Origin: an uncultured Paraprevotella sp.
GTDB lineage: Bacteria; Bacteroidota; Bacteroidia; Bacteroidales; Bacteroidaceae
Length of the DNA stretch: 64,000 nt
Direction: 5' to 3'
NCBI GenBank assembly: GCA_944320765.1
Contig: CALUIS010000011.1
Location: 36,359 to 100,358, forward strand
Below, piece by piece: positions 1 through 9,256 of this stretch (the stretch's first letter is position 1; each line of letters starts with the position of its first letter). The notes beneath the pieces were generated by a model. That model made no database searches. It had not been told where the DNA came from and saw nothing but the letters and a program-made list of their open reading frames with translations. The position numbers and the translations under genes are program-made.

Positions 1-1
1 C

Positions 2-508
2 GACACCACCCGTGCGGCCTGCTATGAGGCCGGGGCTGACGGATACATCGCCAAGCCTTTTGAAACCCAAGTCCTCACAGCCCGTATCGACAACCTGCTT
101 CATCAATACCGGCAACACAACCGGCAATTCCTGCACACGCCGGACATGAATGCCGACTCCCTGCCGTACCAGGACCGCGACAAGGCTTTTCTGGAAGAGC
201 TTGTCCGGGCAGTGGAAAGCCATCTGGCCGACAGCGGGTTCAAATTAGACTACCTGGCTTCCGAACTCCGGCTCTCCAAGTCCACCATGAACCGCAAAAT
301 CAAGACGATGACCGGACTGACACCCATGGATTTCGTGAAAGGCATCCGTCTGCGCACCGCCTGCCGGCTGCTGCGCGACGGGAAGCTGACCGTATCGGAG
401 ATAGCCTATACCGTGGGATTCAGCGACCCCAAGTACTTCGCCAAATGCTTCAAGGAAGAATACGGGCAGACACCCAGCCAGTTCCAGGAGCAGGAAAAGG
501 CAGTGTAG
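2..508 (+). CDS. Hybrid two-component system regulator, C-terminal fragment (receiver end plus AraC HTH)
   Basis: This is the last 168 codons of a gene that begins before the window. The frame is open from base 2. The first residues look like the end of a response-regulator receiver domain (GADGYIAKPF, with the conserved Lys-Pro), followed by a linker and an AraC-type DNA-binding domain with two helix-turn-helix units (around FKLDYLASELRLSKSTMNRK and VSEIAYTVGFSDPKYFAKCF). Receiver followed by AraC is the C-terminal arrangement of Bacteroidales hybrid two-component systems, which sense glycan fragments in the periplasm and activate adjacent glycan-use genes. The two glycosidases downstream are therefore likely targets. 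The sensor and kinase parts are outside the window, so the ligand cannot be judged. Confidence 0.9.
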   Translation, partial: DTTRAACYEAGADGYIAKPFETQVLTARIDNLLHQYRQHNRQFLHTPDMNADSLPYQDRDKAFLEELVRAVESHLADSGFKLDYLASELRLSKSTMNRKIKTMTGLTPMDFVKGIRLRTACRLLRDGKLTVSEIAYTVGFSDPKYFAKCFKEEYGQTPSQFQEQEKAV

Positions 509-525
509 CCCAACCGTCAAGGAGC

Positions 526-547
526 AACTGCTCCGCCTGAAAGGGGA
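526..547 (+). repeat. Single copy of the repeat arm found in the hairpin element near 63.6 kb
   Basis: These 22 bases are identical to 63622-63643, the left arm of a long inverted repeat at the other end of the window. The core is CTGCTCCGCCTGAAAGGGGA. Here the motif lies just after the regulator's stop codon and has no inverted partner nearby. The match suggests a dispersed, REP-like intergenic element. Confidence 0.6.
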
Positions 548-567
548 TTTGGCCTCCTTGCCGCGAT

Positions 568-601
568 TTTCCACCCTTTTGGAAATATATTCCCCCTTTC
601 C
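568..601 (+). promoter_or_regulatory. Candidate activator operator: imperfect direct repeat 21 bp apart
   Basis: TTTCCACCCTTTT (568-580) and ATTCCCCCTTTCC (589-601) form an imperfect direct repeat with a 21-bp period, two helical turns. It lies just upstream of the -7 element at 618. AraC-family regulators usually bind such direct repeats, so this is a plausible site for the upstream hybrid regulator. This is inference from spacing only. Confidence 0.35.
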
Positions 602-617
602 AGCCGTCCGTTTCCGC

Positions 618-625
618 TATATTTG
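618..625 (+). promoter_or_regulatory. Bacteroidetes-type -7 element of the rhamnosidase gene
   Basis: TATATTTG matches TAnnTTTG exactly. No good -33 TTG is present at the usual distance, as expected for a promoter that needs an activator. Transcription should start near 630, which excludes the upstream TTG at 623 and supports the ATG at 653. Confidence 0.6.
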
Positions 626-652
626 CGGCGGAAACATGTTAAAAACAATATC

Positions 653-3600
653 ATGAGACAAAAGACAAACAACCGAACCTTCCTTTTCCTGAAGCGGACC
701 GCACTGTGGTGCGCCGCCGGCTTGCTGGGCATCCAGTCCGCCCAAGCCCTGGAAGTGGAAAGGTTGCGCACGGAGGCCGTGAAGAACCCCGTGGGCATTG
801 ATGTGGAAAAACCGATGTTCAGCTGGCGCATGGATGCCGGCGACGAACGCGGAGTGAAACAGACGGCATACGAAATCGCCGTATTCTCCGACGCAGCCTG
901 CACCGAACAGGTATGGACCTCCGGCCGCGTGGAATCCGACAGGCAGATTGACGTGGCCTACGAAGGCGACAAGCTACAGCCCTCCACCCGTTATTATTGG
1001 ACCGTCACCGTGTGGGACAACAAGGGCGGCGAATCCACTTCCACCGAAAAGGCCTACTTCGAGACCGGCCTGATGGGCGGCGGATGGAACGGCGCACGCT
1101 GGATTCAAGCCACCGACACGCCGCTGACCTCGGAGGAGGAGGGCATCCACCACTATTCCGTAGAGGCGGACTTTGAAGTGGACAATATTTCCACTGGCGT
1201 GATTTTCGCCGCCAACGAGGACCAGAGCCATTATTACATGTGGCAAATCAACTTCGAGACGGGGTATGCCCGCCTCCGTCCGCACGTCTACCGCGGCGAC
1301 CAGCAGTTCGCCACTTGCCTGGAAGAAATCGACCTGCGCCCCCTCATCGACCTGCAACTGCACCAGACGTACCACTTGCGCATCGAAGTGGACGGCCAGA
1401 CGGCCTATACCTATATAGATGACGTGCTGGTGGACACCCGCACCAACCCCGACGGCGGGAACTACGGCTACGGGAACATCGGTGTCTGGGAATACGGCAG
1501 CGAACGGGCCTATTTCGACAACATCGTGGTGACCGACCTCGGCGGAGAGACCCCGGAGACACTCATCAGTGAGGATTTCTCGGACAGTTCAAACCCCTTC
1601 ACCAGCGGAACCATCACAGAAGGACGCCTGCTCGTCAACACAGCCTCCTGGTATAAGGCAGAATCCGAAAGCGAGGATACAGACATCACCCGCTACACCA
1701 TCGAAACCGACTTTGAGATTGACAACCTCTCCGCCGGAATCATCTTCGGCGCGAACGAAGCCCACAGCCACTATTACATGTGGCAAATCAACCTCGAAGC
1801 CGGCTATCCCCGTCTCCGTCCACACGTATGGCGCGGCCCCAATCTGGCGGACGCCACCTGTCTTGCGGAAATCGAGCTGCGCCCGCTCGTCAACGTGCAG
1901 CTGCACCAGACTTACCGCCTGCGCATCGAAGTGGACGGCAGCGTGGCCCGCACCTACATCGACGACATCCTGGTGGACACCCGCGATGAACCGGACGGCG
2001 GAACTTACGGATATGGACAAATAGGCATCCGTCAAGACCGTGCCTTGAACGAATACAGCGATACAGAACGGGCCTATTTCGACAATTTCACCGTAACAAG
2101 CCTGGACGGCGACGCCCCGGAAGTGCTGATTAGCGAAGACTTCTCGGACGATGCCAACCCCTTCACCGCCGGGCAAATCCAGGACGGACGGTTGTTCATC
2201 GAGGCTTCCTATTCGTGGTACGTCGTCCCCGGAACGTCCAACCTGGCCTATGACGTGGAGCTGGACTTCATCGTCGAACGCGACAACGCGGGCATCATCT
2301 TCTCCGGCTACGACACCAACAACTTCCACATGTGGGGCATCAACATACGCGACAAGGCCACCCCGTTCCTGCGCCGCCATGTGAAGACCAACGGCAGCTT
2401 CGCCACCTCCGATGCCGACCTTGGCGCATTCTTCAGCAAGGCCGACCTGACCAACGCCCTCCATCACCTGAAAATCAGCGTCAGGGGAAATGTCGTGCAG
2501 ACCTACATCGACGGGCAGCTCGTGGACACCTATTCCGACACCTCCGGACGGCTCGTCAACGGCCTCGTCGGCTTCCGCGCCTACTACGACCGGACCATGA
2601 ACGAGACGGCATATTATGACAACATCAAGGTGACCGCCTACAATGACACCGAGGACACGCAAGGCACCGTGACCTTCTCCGAGGATTTTGAAGGAGCGGG
2701 CATGGCGTTCAACGACGGTACGATCGTGGTAAAGGAGGGCAGCAAGATGCTGTGCGTGCAGTCCACCTACGACGAGACCTGCTCCATGCAGACCGGCAAG
2801 GAAAAGGGAATGCCCCTCTTCCGCAAGGCCTTCACGACCAAAGGCGCGGTGAAATCGGCCAAAATCTATGCTTCCGCCCTCGGCGTGTTCGACCTCTACC
2901 TCAACGGAAAGCGTGTGGGCGTGGACGGATCGGACATATATGACGAGCTGAAACCGGGATGGACGGACTACCGGAAGGAAATCAACTACATGACCTACGA
3001 CGTGACTTCCCTGATGCGCGAAGGCGGCAACGTCATCGGCGCACAAGTGAGCAACGGGTGGTGGGGAGGAGCCATCGCCCATGGCATGTACGGCAGCAAC
3101 CCCACACTCGGCTTCATCGCCCAACTGCGGATAGAGTACGAGGACGGAACGGTAGAACACGTCGTGACCGACACGGACTGGAGCAGCTCTTACTATGGCC
3201 CGCTCATCCTGGGCGACATCTACAACGGCGAGACGTACGACGCACGGCGCGAAAGCGACTGGTCGTCCCCGGAATACGACGCTTCCGGCTGGAACTTCAC
3301 GGCCGAGAACACCGAATTCCACGGTGAAATCACCGCTTTCCGCGGGCAGACGGTAAGGGTGCGCGACGAATTCCGCCTCACGCCGAAGACCATCACCGTA
3401 TATGAAGGCGCGAAACCCACCGGAACCACTTACGGGGAAATCAACGTGACCCGTACGCTCTCCGGAACGGAACCGCTCCAGCTGAAAGCAGGCGAGACGG
3501 CCCTCGTCGACCTGGGACAGAACATGACCGGCTGGATCCGCTTCACGGCCAAGGGCCAATCCGGCACCAACCTGCGCGTCAAGTTCGGCGAGATGCTGAA

Positions 3601-5485
3601 CGACAACGGTGCCTCCGACCGACTCAACGACGGCCCCGGCGGAAGCCTCTACACCTACAACCTGCGCACGGCGGAAGCCACCCTGCACTACACGCTGAGA
3701 GGCGCGGAAGACGGCGAGACCTTCCAGCCGTCCACCACCTTCTTCGGATTCCGCTACTGCGAAATCACGACCTCGTCCGACGTGGAAATCAGCCAGCTCA
3801 CCGGAGAGTTCGTAGGTTCTGACCTGGAAGAACACGCCACCTTCGAGACCAGCCATCCCGACGTGAACCAGCTCTACAGCAACATCCGCTGGAGCCAGCG
3901 CGACAACTTCCTGAGCGTGCCCACCGACTGCCCGCAACGCGACGAACGGCTTGGATGGACCGGCGACATACAGGTGTTCGCCCGCGCCGCCACCTACCAT
4001 GCCGACACCCGCGCCTTCCTCCGCAAGTGGCTGGGCGACCTGCGGCAGAGCCAGCGCGAAGACGGGGCTTATCCCGACATCGCCCCCTTCCCCAACTTCT
4101 GGGGATTCGGCACCGGCGGCTGGGGCGACGCTGGAGTCATCGTTCCTTGGACAGTCTATCTCATGACCGGCGACCAGGCCGTGCTGGAGGAATGCTACGC
4201 CTCCATGACGCACTACATGGACTGGCTCTCCCTGCAAGGCGACGGCCAATACAAATACAACGGGGCGGGAACGTCCACCGGAGACTGGCTCTCCTACGAG
4301 AACACGGACTCACGCTATGTCTGCGTATGCCATTACGCCAACGTGGCACAACTGATGAGCAAGATTGCCGGCGCGTTGAGCGAATCGCCGACAGACACGT
4401 ACTTTGCAGACTCCCTGAAGTATGCGGAACTGTACGACAACATCAGGGCGGAATGGCAGACACGCTATCTGGACGGAAACGGCCAGCCCGCCGTCTCCAC
4501 CCAAACCTCCTACCTGATGGCCCTGAAATTCGGCCTGCTGCCCGAGGCTTCCGTGGAACGGGCACGGGAAATCCTGCGCGAGAAAATCGAAAACAACGGC
4601 TACAAGCTGAGCACCGGCTTCATCGGAACGAGCATCCTGAACCAGACGCTGAGCGAACAAGGCATGGACGACCTGGCTTACGACCTGCTGCTGCAACGCG
4701 AGAACCCGTCCTGGCTCTACAGCGTGGACCAAGGCGCCACCACCATCTGGGAGCGTTGGGACTCCTATACCAAGGAAAGCGGATTCAACAAGCATGAATG
4801 GAACATGAACTCGTTCAACCACTATTCCTACGGAGTGGTGTCGGAATGGATGTTCCGCCGCGTGGCCGGCATCGAGGCCGACGAGGCGCAACCGGGATTC
4901 AAGCATTTCTTCCTGATGCCCACGCCGGACGAGCGCACCTACTTCCCCGCCGGACAGGAACGCATCACCAGCGTGAAAGCCAGCCACGGCAGCGGCTACG
5001 GACTTATCCGCAGCGAGTGGCAACGCACCGATGACGGACGTGTCAGCTACAAAGCCACCGTCCCGGCCAACAGCACGGCCACACTCTACCTGCCCGTACT
5101 GAGCGGCAACGATGAAATCACCGAAAGCGGCAAGGCATTGGAGGAAGCCGAAGGCGTGACCTTCAAAGGCATCGAGGACGGCAAGGCGGTCATCGGGCTG
5201 GAGTCTGGCTCGTATGAGTTCACCACGGAAGAGGGAAAAAGCGACCACGTGGAAGAAACGGCCTACAAATCCTTCCGCATCCATCCCAACCCCTTCCATG
5301 ACATGCTGAACATCAACTGCGGCGAGACGGTCAGGCAAGTCAGCGTGACGGCCGGAAACGGACAGACCGTCTGTATCCAGAACCACGGCAGAAGCATCAA
5401 CACTTCCGCCTGGACGCCGGGCCTCTATATCGTGCAAGTAGACACCGCCGAGGGACGCTACTGCACGAAAGCCATCAAGGAGTAA
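653..5485 (+). CDS. Secreted alpha-L-rhamnosidase (GH78) with three inserted jelly-roll repeats and T9SS sorting domain
   Basis: This 1610-residue protein removes terminal alpha-L-rhamnose from glycans. A signal peptide (TALWCAAGLLGIQSAQA) follows the ATG at 653; the frame extends to a TTG at 623, but that lies on the promoter. Domain order: GH78 N-terminal beta-sandwich (about 25-155), three concanavalin-like repeats starting near residues 167, 346 and 532, the rhamnosidase N-terminal carbohydrate-binding domain (about 720-880), the (alpha/alpha)6 catalytic domain with DERLGWTGD at 1097-1105 and IWERWDSY around Glu1367, a C-terminal beta domain, and a T9SS type A sorting domain (about 1537-1610, IHPNPF and GLYIVQV). 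Typical GH78 enzymes are 700-1100 residues; the extra length is the three repeats. Repeats 1 and 2 are close even at DNA level. The protein is probably cell-surface or secreted and controlled by the upstream regulator. Confidence 0.93.
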   Translation: MRQKTNNRTFLFLKRTALWCAAGLLGIQSAQALEVERLRTEAVKNPVGIDVEKPMFSWRMDAGDERGVKQTAYEIAVFSDAACTEQVWTSGRVESDRQIDVAYEGDKLQPSTRYYWTVTVWDNKGGESTSTEKAYFETGLMGGGWNGARWIQATDTPLTSEEEGIHHYSVEADFEVDNISTGVIFAANEDQSHYYMWQINFETGYARLRPHVYRGDQQFATCLEEIDLRPLIDLQLHQTYHLRIEVDGQTAYTYIDDVLVDTRTNPDGGNYGYGNIGVWEYGSERAYFDNIVVTDLGGETPETLISEDFSDSSNPFTSGTITEGRLLVNTASWYKAESESEDTDITRYTIETDFEIDNLSAGIIFGANEAHSHYYMWQINLEAGYPRLRPHVWRGPNLADATCLAEIELRPLVNVQLHQTYRLRIEVDGSVARTYIDDILVDTRDEPDGGTYGYGQIGIRQDRALNEYSDTERAYFDNFTVTSLDGDAPEVLISEDFSDDANPFTAGQIQDGRLFIEASYSWYVVPGTSNLAYDVELDFIVERDNAGIIFSGYDTNNFHMWGINIRDKATPFLRRHVKTNGSFATSDADLGAFFSKADLTNALHHLKISVRGNVVQTYIDGQLVDTYSDTSGRLVNGLVGFRAYYDRTMNETAYYDNIKVTAYNDTEDTQGTVTFSEDFEGAGMAFNDGTIVVKEGSKMLCVQSTYDETCSMQTGKEKGMPLFRKAFTTKGAVKSAKIYASALGVFDLYLNGKRVGVDGSDIYDELKPGWTDYRKEINYMTYDVTSLMREGGNVIGAQVSNGWWGGAIAHGMYGSNPTLGFIAQLRIEYEDGTVEHVVTDTDWSSSYYGPLILGDIYNGETYDARRESDWSSPEYDASGWNFTAENTEFHGEITAFRGQTVRVRDEFRLTPKTITVYEGAKPTGTTYGEINVTRTLSGTEPLQLKAGETALVDLGQNMTGWIRFTAKGQSGTNLRVKFGEMLNDNGASDRLNDGPGGSLYTYNLRTAEATLHYTLRGAEDGETFQPSTTFFGFRYCEITTSSDVEISQLTGEFVGSDLEEHATFETSHPDVNQLYSNIRWSQRDNFLSVPTDCPQRDERLGWTGDIQVFARAATYHADTRAFLRKWLGDLRQSQREDGAYPDIAPFPNFWGFGTGGWGDAGVIVPWTVYLMTGDQAVLEECYASMTHYMDWLSLQGDGQYKYNGAGTSTGDWLSYENTDSRYVCVCHYANVAQLMSKIAGALSESPTDTYFADSLKYAELYDNIRAEWQTRYLDGNGQPAVSTQTSYLMALKFGLLPEASVERAREILREKIENNGYKLSTGFIGTSILNQTLSEQGMDDLAYDLLLQRENPSWLYSVDQGATTIWERWDSYTKESGFNKHEWNMNSFNHYSYGVVSEWMFRRVAGIEADEAQPGFKHFFLMPTPDERTYFPAGQERITSVKASHGSGYGLIRSEWQRTDDGRVSYKATVPANSTATLYLPVLSGNDEITESGKALEEAEGVTFKGIEDGKAVIGLESGSYEFTTEEGKSDHVEETAYKSFRIHPNPFHDMLNINCGETVRQVSVTAGNGQTVCIQNHGRSINTSAWTPGLYIVQVDTAEGRYCTKAIKE

Positions 5486-5507
5486 ATCGGAACAGTTCAT
5501 AACTCAA

Positions 5508-5546
5508 GAGGCGGCAACCCTGAAAAAGGACATGCCGCCTCTTTTT
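5508..5546 (+). terminator. Rho-independent terminator after the rhamnosidase gene
   Basis: A 9-bp perfect stem (GAGGCGGCA at 5508-5516 with TGCCGCCTC at 5533-5541) is followed by TTTTT. It lies 23 bases after the rhamnosidase stop, so the next glycosidase gene has its own promoter. Confidence 0.85.
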
Positions 5547-5605
5547 GTGCCATTCGCCCGATAAGCCCAAAATTCGCACCTGATACCGAATTTGTGCGGC
5601 ACAGG

Positions 5606-5637
5606 CTTGCAAAAGTTGAAACAATCTGTTATCTTTG
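5606..5637 (+). promoter_or_regulatory. Complete Bacteroidetes promoter for the second glycosidase gene
   Basis: CTTG (5606-5609) as -33 and TATCTTTG (5630-5637) as -7 are separated by 20 bases, the expected spacing. The start codon at 5700 lies about 60 bases downstream of the predicted start of transcription. Confidence 0.75.
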
Positions 5638-5699
5638 CACAGGCTCGAAGCCTTACCGCCGACATTCCCGGCATCGAACGACACTTAACAAAACTCAAT

Positions 5700-8489
5700 A
5701 TGAAAAACTATTCATTACGACTGATCTCGCTCTGTCTGGCAGGATGGGGCACGTTGACAACCTACGCACAGACCTACAGTTCGAGCAGCAACCTGACAGC
5801 CCAACCGGAGGCCGACCGCATCGTACCCTTCCGCCTCTCGGAACCGGGCATCGTGCGGGAAGTGGAATGGGGAGCCGACGAAGCCTGGTTGGACGAAGCA
5901 AACGTACGCCGCAGCGTGGCCTTCATGGGCAAGGACAACGTGTCCGTCATGCGCGTTTCGTTCCAACCCACCTACCCGCTGGTGGACGGCGACCTGCAGC
6001 AAGCGCAGAAAGACACCATCAACGAACGCATCCGGATACTCGGCTTCTGCAAGGATGATGTCAAGCTGTGCATCAACTGCGACCACCCGTCCGTGGACGA
6101 CAGTTACATCCAGAACGCCGAGGCTTGGGCCAACCTCATCGACGTGACCGCGCGCTATTACCAAGACGCGGGCTACGAAGTCGTCTCCGTCGCCCCGTTC
6201 AACGAGCCGGACTTCGGCTGGAACCAGTGGGTGCCGGGCAGCCAGGACGCCAACGAAAAAGTCCGCCAGGAGGGATTCCGGCAGGTGGCCATCAAGCTGC
6301 GTGAGAACCCGCGCTTCGACAATATCCGCATTTGCGGCGGCAACACGCTCAACTGCGACGGGGCACTCTCTTGGTTCAACTACCTGAAGGACTATATTGA
6401 CGAAGGAAACACCCACCAGCTGGCGGGCAGCTTCGACAACTTCGCCAACTTCTATATCACCGTGCGGAACAACAACAAACACGCCACCGCCGACGAGATG
6501 CACAACGTCATGGAAGCCATGGTGGGAATGGAATACGGACTGCAGACCGGCATCTGGTGGGGATCGGCCGAATATGCCCGCGGCGAATTCTGCAAGGCCA
6601 GCCACGGCGAACGCCTGGCCTATGCCGAACACCGTCCCAACTGGACAGCCGCCTCCGTCTACCGCGCACCGGACGGCAAGGTGCAGGCCTTCGGCGGCAC
6701 GTCTGAACGACAGGCCGCCACGACTACATACCGTTTCCTCTCGAAAGACCGCGACGTGTTCTTCGACGGGCACGGGCCGCAACGGGAATATGTCATGGAA
6801 CTGCCGGGCGGAACGGGCTACCAGAACGGGCAGACGGGTGCGGAACGCGTGGTGAACATCACGTGGGGCGACGACATCGCTCCGGTGGTGGACGGCACCT
6901 ACGTGCTCTACAACCGCTACGCCGGAAGGGTTCTGGACAACAACGCCGGCACGCCCACGATGTCCACCTATTCGTCCACGAAGACTAGCATCCGCTGGAA
7001 TGTGAACCCCGTGGACGCCCGCATCGGCGGCGACTACAGCTACCACCAGGTCCTCTCTGCCAGCACCAGACAGACGTTGGACGTCCTCAACTTCTCCATG
7101 GAAGACGGGGCGGACATCATCATGTACAATAACGACAAGAAGAGCAACCAGCAATGGTATCTGGAATATGCCGGCGACGGATGGTTCCGCATCCGCAGCC
7201 GCAACAGCTCGCTGTGCCTCGCCGCCAGCGGCAACAAGATTATACAGGCCGCCTACGACGCAGACCTCGAGTCGCAACAGTGGCGTTTCATCCCCGTCGG
7301 CACGCGTCCGCGAATCCGCAAAATCGACACCCCCGCCGACGTGACAGCCGAGGGACGCGCCTCTTCCATCCTTCTGACATGGAAAGCCGTGGATGCCACA
7401 GACCCTACCTATACCATATTACGCTCGGAAAAGGCAGACAGCGACTATGAAATCATCGCACGGGGCGTGACCGACACGGCCTTCGTGGACAACAAGGCCA
7501 TGGCTGGACATACCTATTATTATACGGTCAAGACGGTGGACGCATGTGTCAACTCCTCGGAAGCCTCCACTGCCGTGAATGCCGCCGTCAATGGCGGGAA
7601 CGACCTTATCGCCCGCTACGAGTTTGAAGGGAACGCCAACGACACGACCCTCAACCTCCGTCATGCCGCCCTTTCCGGCACCACCTACGCCGAAGGCCGG
7701 TCGGGCAACCATTCGCTCCAGCTGAACGGCAGCACCGACTTCGCGCAACTGCCGACTTCCATAGCCCAAAGCAAGGAAATCACCATCGCCACTTGGATGA
7801 AATGGAAGGGCGGAAACGACTGGCAGCGAGTGTTCGACTTCGGTAACGGCGAGGACGAATACTTGTTCCTCACCCCACGGGCCGACAACGGAAAACTCCG
7901 CTTCGCCATCAAGAACGGCGGAGACGAGCAACGGCTGGAAGGCACCAGCATGACATCCTACCGCAAAGACTGGGTACATATCGCCCTCACCATGGACGAA
8001 GAGAGTGTCTGCCTCTATCAGGACGGAGAACTCATCGCATCGTCAACCGACATCACGCTCCGCCCCTCCGACATCCAGCCATTGCTGAACTACATCGGAC
8101 ACAGCCAGTTTGCCGCCGACCCGAACTTCAACGGATGCATTGACGACTTCCGCGTCTATGACTATGCCTTGAATGCGGATGAGATAAAGAAACTCACGGA
8201 TGTCAGCAGCGGCATTTGCGGCACACCGATGGACGAACCTTCGGCATTCAGCGTCAGTCCGCTTCCCGCCGACAGCCATCTTGACATCCTTTATCAGTCA
8301 GACAACGGTACGGAGAAGGTGGAATTCCGGATTTACGACCTGCAAGGCCATCTGGCCGCCACGGCATCCGGACAAAACGGAACCGCCGTCTCCATCCGAA
8401 CCAGCCATCTGGCCGATGGGGTTTACATCCTGAAAGCCCAGTGCGGAACAATCTCGCACAGCAAGAAGTTCACCGTACGGCATCCATAA
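5700..8489 (+). CDS. Secreted clan-A-like glycoside hydrolase with ricin-type, FN3, LamG and T9SS domains
   Basis: A 929-residue multidomain enzyme. The ATG at 5700 is followed by a signal peptide ending near YAQ; in-frame codons further upstream overlap the promoter. The N-terminal half resembles (beta/alpha)8 clan GH-A enzymes such as GH30/GH39. Glu169 in VAPFNEPDFGW is the likely acid/base, and Glu291 in IWWGSAEYARGEF is a candidate nucleophile. Then come a ricin-B-like trefoil (about 398-535, with repeated QQW), a fibronectin type III domain (541-630), a LamG/concanavalin domain (634-830) and a T9SS sorting domain (847-929, ending GVYILKAQ plus a basic tail). The substrate is not evident; the neighbouring rhamnosidase suggests a rhamnose-containing plant or microbial glycan. 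The exact GH family is uncertain. Confidence 0.82.
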   Translation: MKNYSLRLISLCLAGWGTLTTYAQTYSSSSNLTAQPEADRIVPFRLSEPGIVREVEWGADEAWLDEANVRRSVAFMGKDNVSVMRVSFQPTYPLVDGDLQQAQKDTINERIRILGFCKDDVKLCINCDHPSVDDSYIQNAEAWANLIDVTARYYQDAGYEVVSVAPFNEPDFGWNQWVPGSQDANEKVRQEGFRQVAIKLRENPRFDNIRICGGNTLNCDGALSWFNYLKDYIDEGNTHQLAGSFDNFANFYITVRNNNKHATADEMHNVMEAMVGMEYGLQTGIWWGSAEYARGEFCKASHGERLAYAEHRPNWTAASVYRAPDGKVQAFGGTSERQAATTTYRFLSKDRDVFFDGHGPQREYVMELPGGTGYQNGQTGAERVVNITWGDDIAPVVDGTYVLYNRYAGRVLDNNAGTPTMSTYSSTKTSIRWNVNPVDARIGGDYSYHQVLSASTRQTLDVLNFSMEDGADIIMYNNDKKSNQQWYLEYAGDGWFRIRSRNSSLCLAASGNKIIQAAYDADLESQQWRFIPVGTRPRIRKIDTPADVTAEGRASSILLTWKAVDATDPTYTILRSEKADSDYEIIARGVTDTAFVDNKAMAGHTYYYTVKTVDACVNSSEASTAVNAAVNGGNDLIARYEFEGNANDTTLNLRHAALSGTTYAEGRSGNHSLQLNGSTDFAQLPTSIAQSKEITIATWMKWKGGNDWQRVFDFGNGEDEYLFLTPRADNGKLRFAIKNGGDEQRLEGTSMTSYRKDWVHIALTMDEESVCLYQDGELIASSTDITLRPSDIQPLLNYIGHSQFAADPNFNGCIDDFRVYDYALNADEIKKLTDVSSGICGTPMDEPSAFSVSPLPADSHLDILYQSDNGTEKVEFRIYDLQGHLAATASGQNGTAVSIRTSHLADGVYILKAQCGTISHSKKFTVRHP

Positions 8490-8493
8490 AAAC

Positions 8494-8538
8494 AACGGCG
8501 GAATACCCTGTATGGAATAAGCAGGGCATTCCGCCGTT
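8494..8538. terminator. Bidirectional terminator between convergent genes
   Basis: A strong stem, AACGGCGGAAT (8494-8504) with ATTCCGCCGTT (8528-8538), contains an inner CCCTG/CAGGG pair. It lies between the glycosidase and lrgB stop codons, with T-rich sequence on the plus side and A-rich sequence upstream, so it probably serves both. Confidence 0.75.
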
Positions 8539-8560
8539 TCTATCCGCCATCGGCTTATTG

Positions 8561-9256
8561 TCAAGCTATCCCCAACCAATGCAACAGTAAAGGCGTGAAG
8601 ATGGCTGTCAACAACCCGTTCAGAATCAGTCCCAAGCTGGCATACGCCCCATAAATGTGGCCGTACTCCATCGCCCGGGATGTGCCTACGGCGTGTGAGG
8701 CCGTCCCCATGCTCAAGCTTTGGGCTATCGGACTCTTCACGTGCCCCACCTGCAGGATTTTGAAACCGCACACGGCACCAAACAACCCGACCAGCACCAC
8801 AATAGCCGCCGTCAGCGAAGGAATGCCGCTCAAGGATTCCGTCACAGCCATCGCGATAGGCGTGGTGACGGACTTAGGGGCAAGGGAGATAATCACATCG
8901 TCGGACGCTCCCATCCACTTGGCGGTCAGCACCACCGACACAATGCCCACGAAGCACCCCACCAGTTGGGAAACCAGCAACGGCATCAACTGCTTCCTGA
9001 TGCTCTTGAGTTGCAGATACAAAGGCACGCCCAAGGCCACAATGGCCGGCTTGAGCCAGAAATCAATGATGGACGCACTCTCGGCATACGCACTATACGG
9101 AATCCCGGTCAGTTTCAGGAAACCAATCAGGAACAAGATGGCCAGCAATATCGGGTTCAACACCACCCAGCCCGTACGGGCCTGCAACTGCTTGGCCAGA
9201 AAATACACGCCAAACGTGAGCGCAATCAGGAAAAAGTCACTTTCTAAATACTCCAT
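8561..9256 (-). CDS. lrgB: LrgB-family membrane protein
   Basis: A 231-residue polytopic membrane protein of the LrgB/CidB family. Conserved motifs LAPKSVTTPIAM and GTASHAVGTSRA are present and the length is normal. In Gram-positive bacteria LrgAB modulates murein hydrolase activity, and related pairs transport small organic acids: pyruvate in Bacillus, glycolate/glycerate in chloroplasts. The start overlaps the end of lrgA by 20 bases, so the two are co-translated. The physiological role in Bacteroidales is not known to me; metabolite export is as likely as control of lysis. Confidence 0.92.
   Translation of the reverse strand: MEYLESDFFLIALTFGVYFLAKQLQARTGWVVLNPILLAILFLIGFLKLTGIPYSAYAESASIIDFWLKPAIVALGVPLYLQLKSIRKQLMPLLVSQLVGCFVGIVSVVLTAKWMGASDDVIISLAPKSVTTPIAMAVTESLSGIPSLTAAIVVLVGLFGAVCGFKILQVGHVKSPIAQSLSMGTASHAVGTSRAMEYGHIYGAYASLGLILNGLLTAIFTPLLLHWLGIA

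Noticed and set aside
1589..4249. An 886-codon antisense open frame under the rhamnosidase gene.
   Set aside because: Long antisense frames are expected in GC-rich genes. The translation is low-complexity (V, G, A, H-rich) with no motif, and the plus-strand product is a clear GH78 enzyme.
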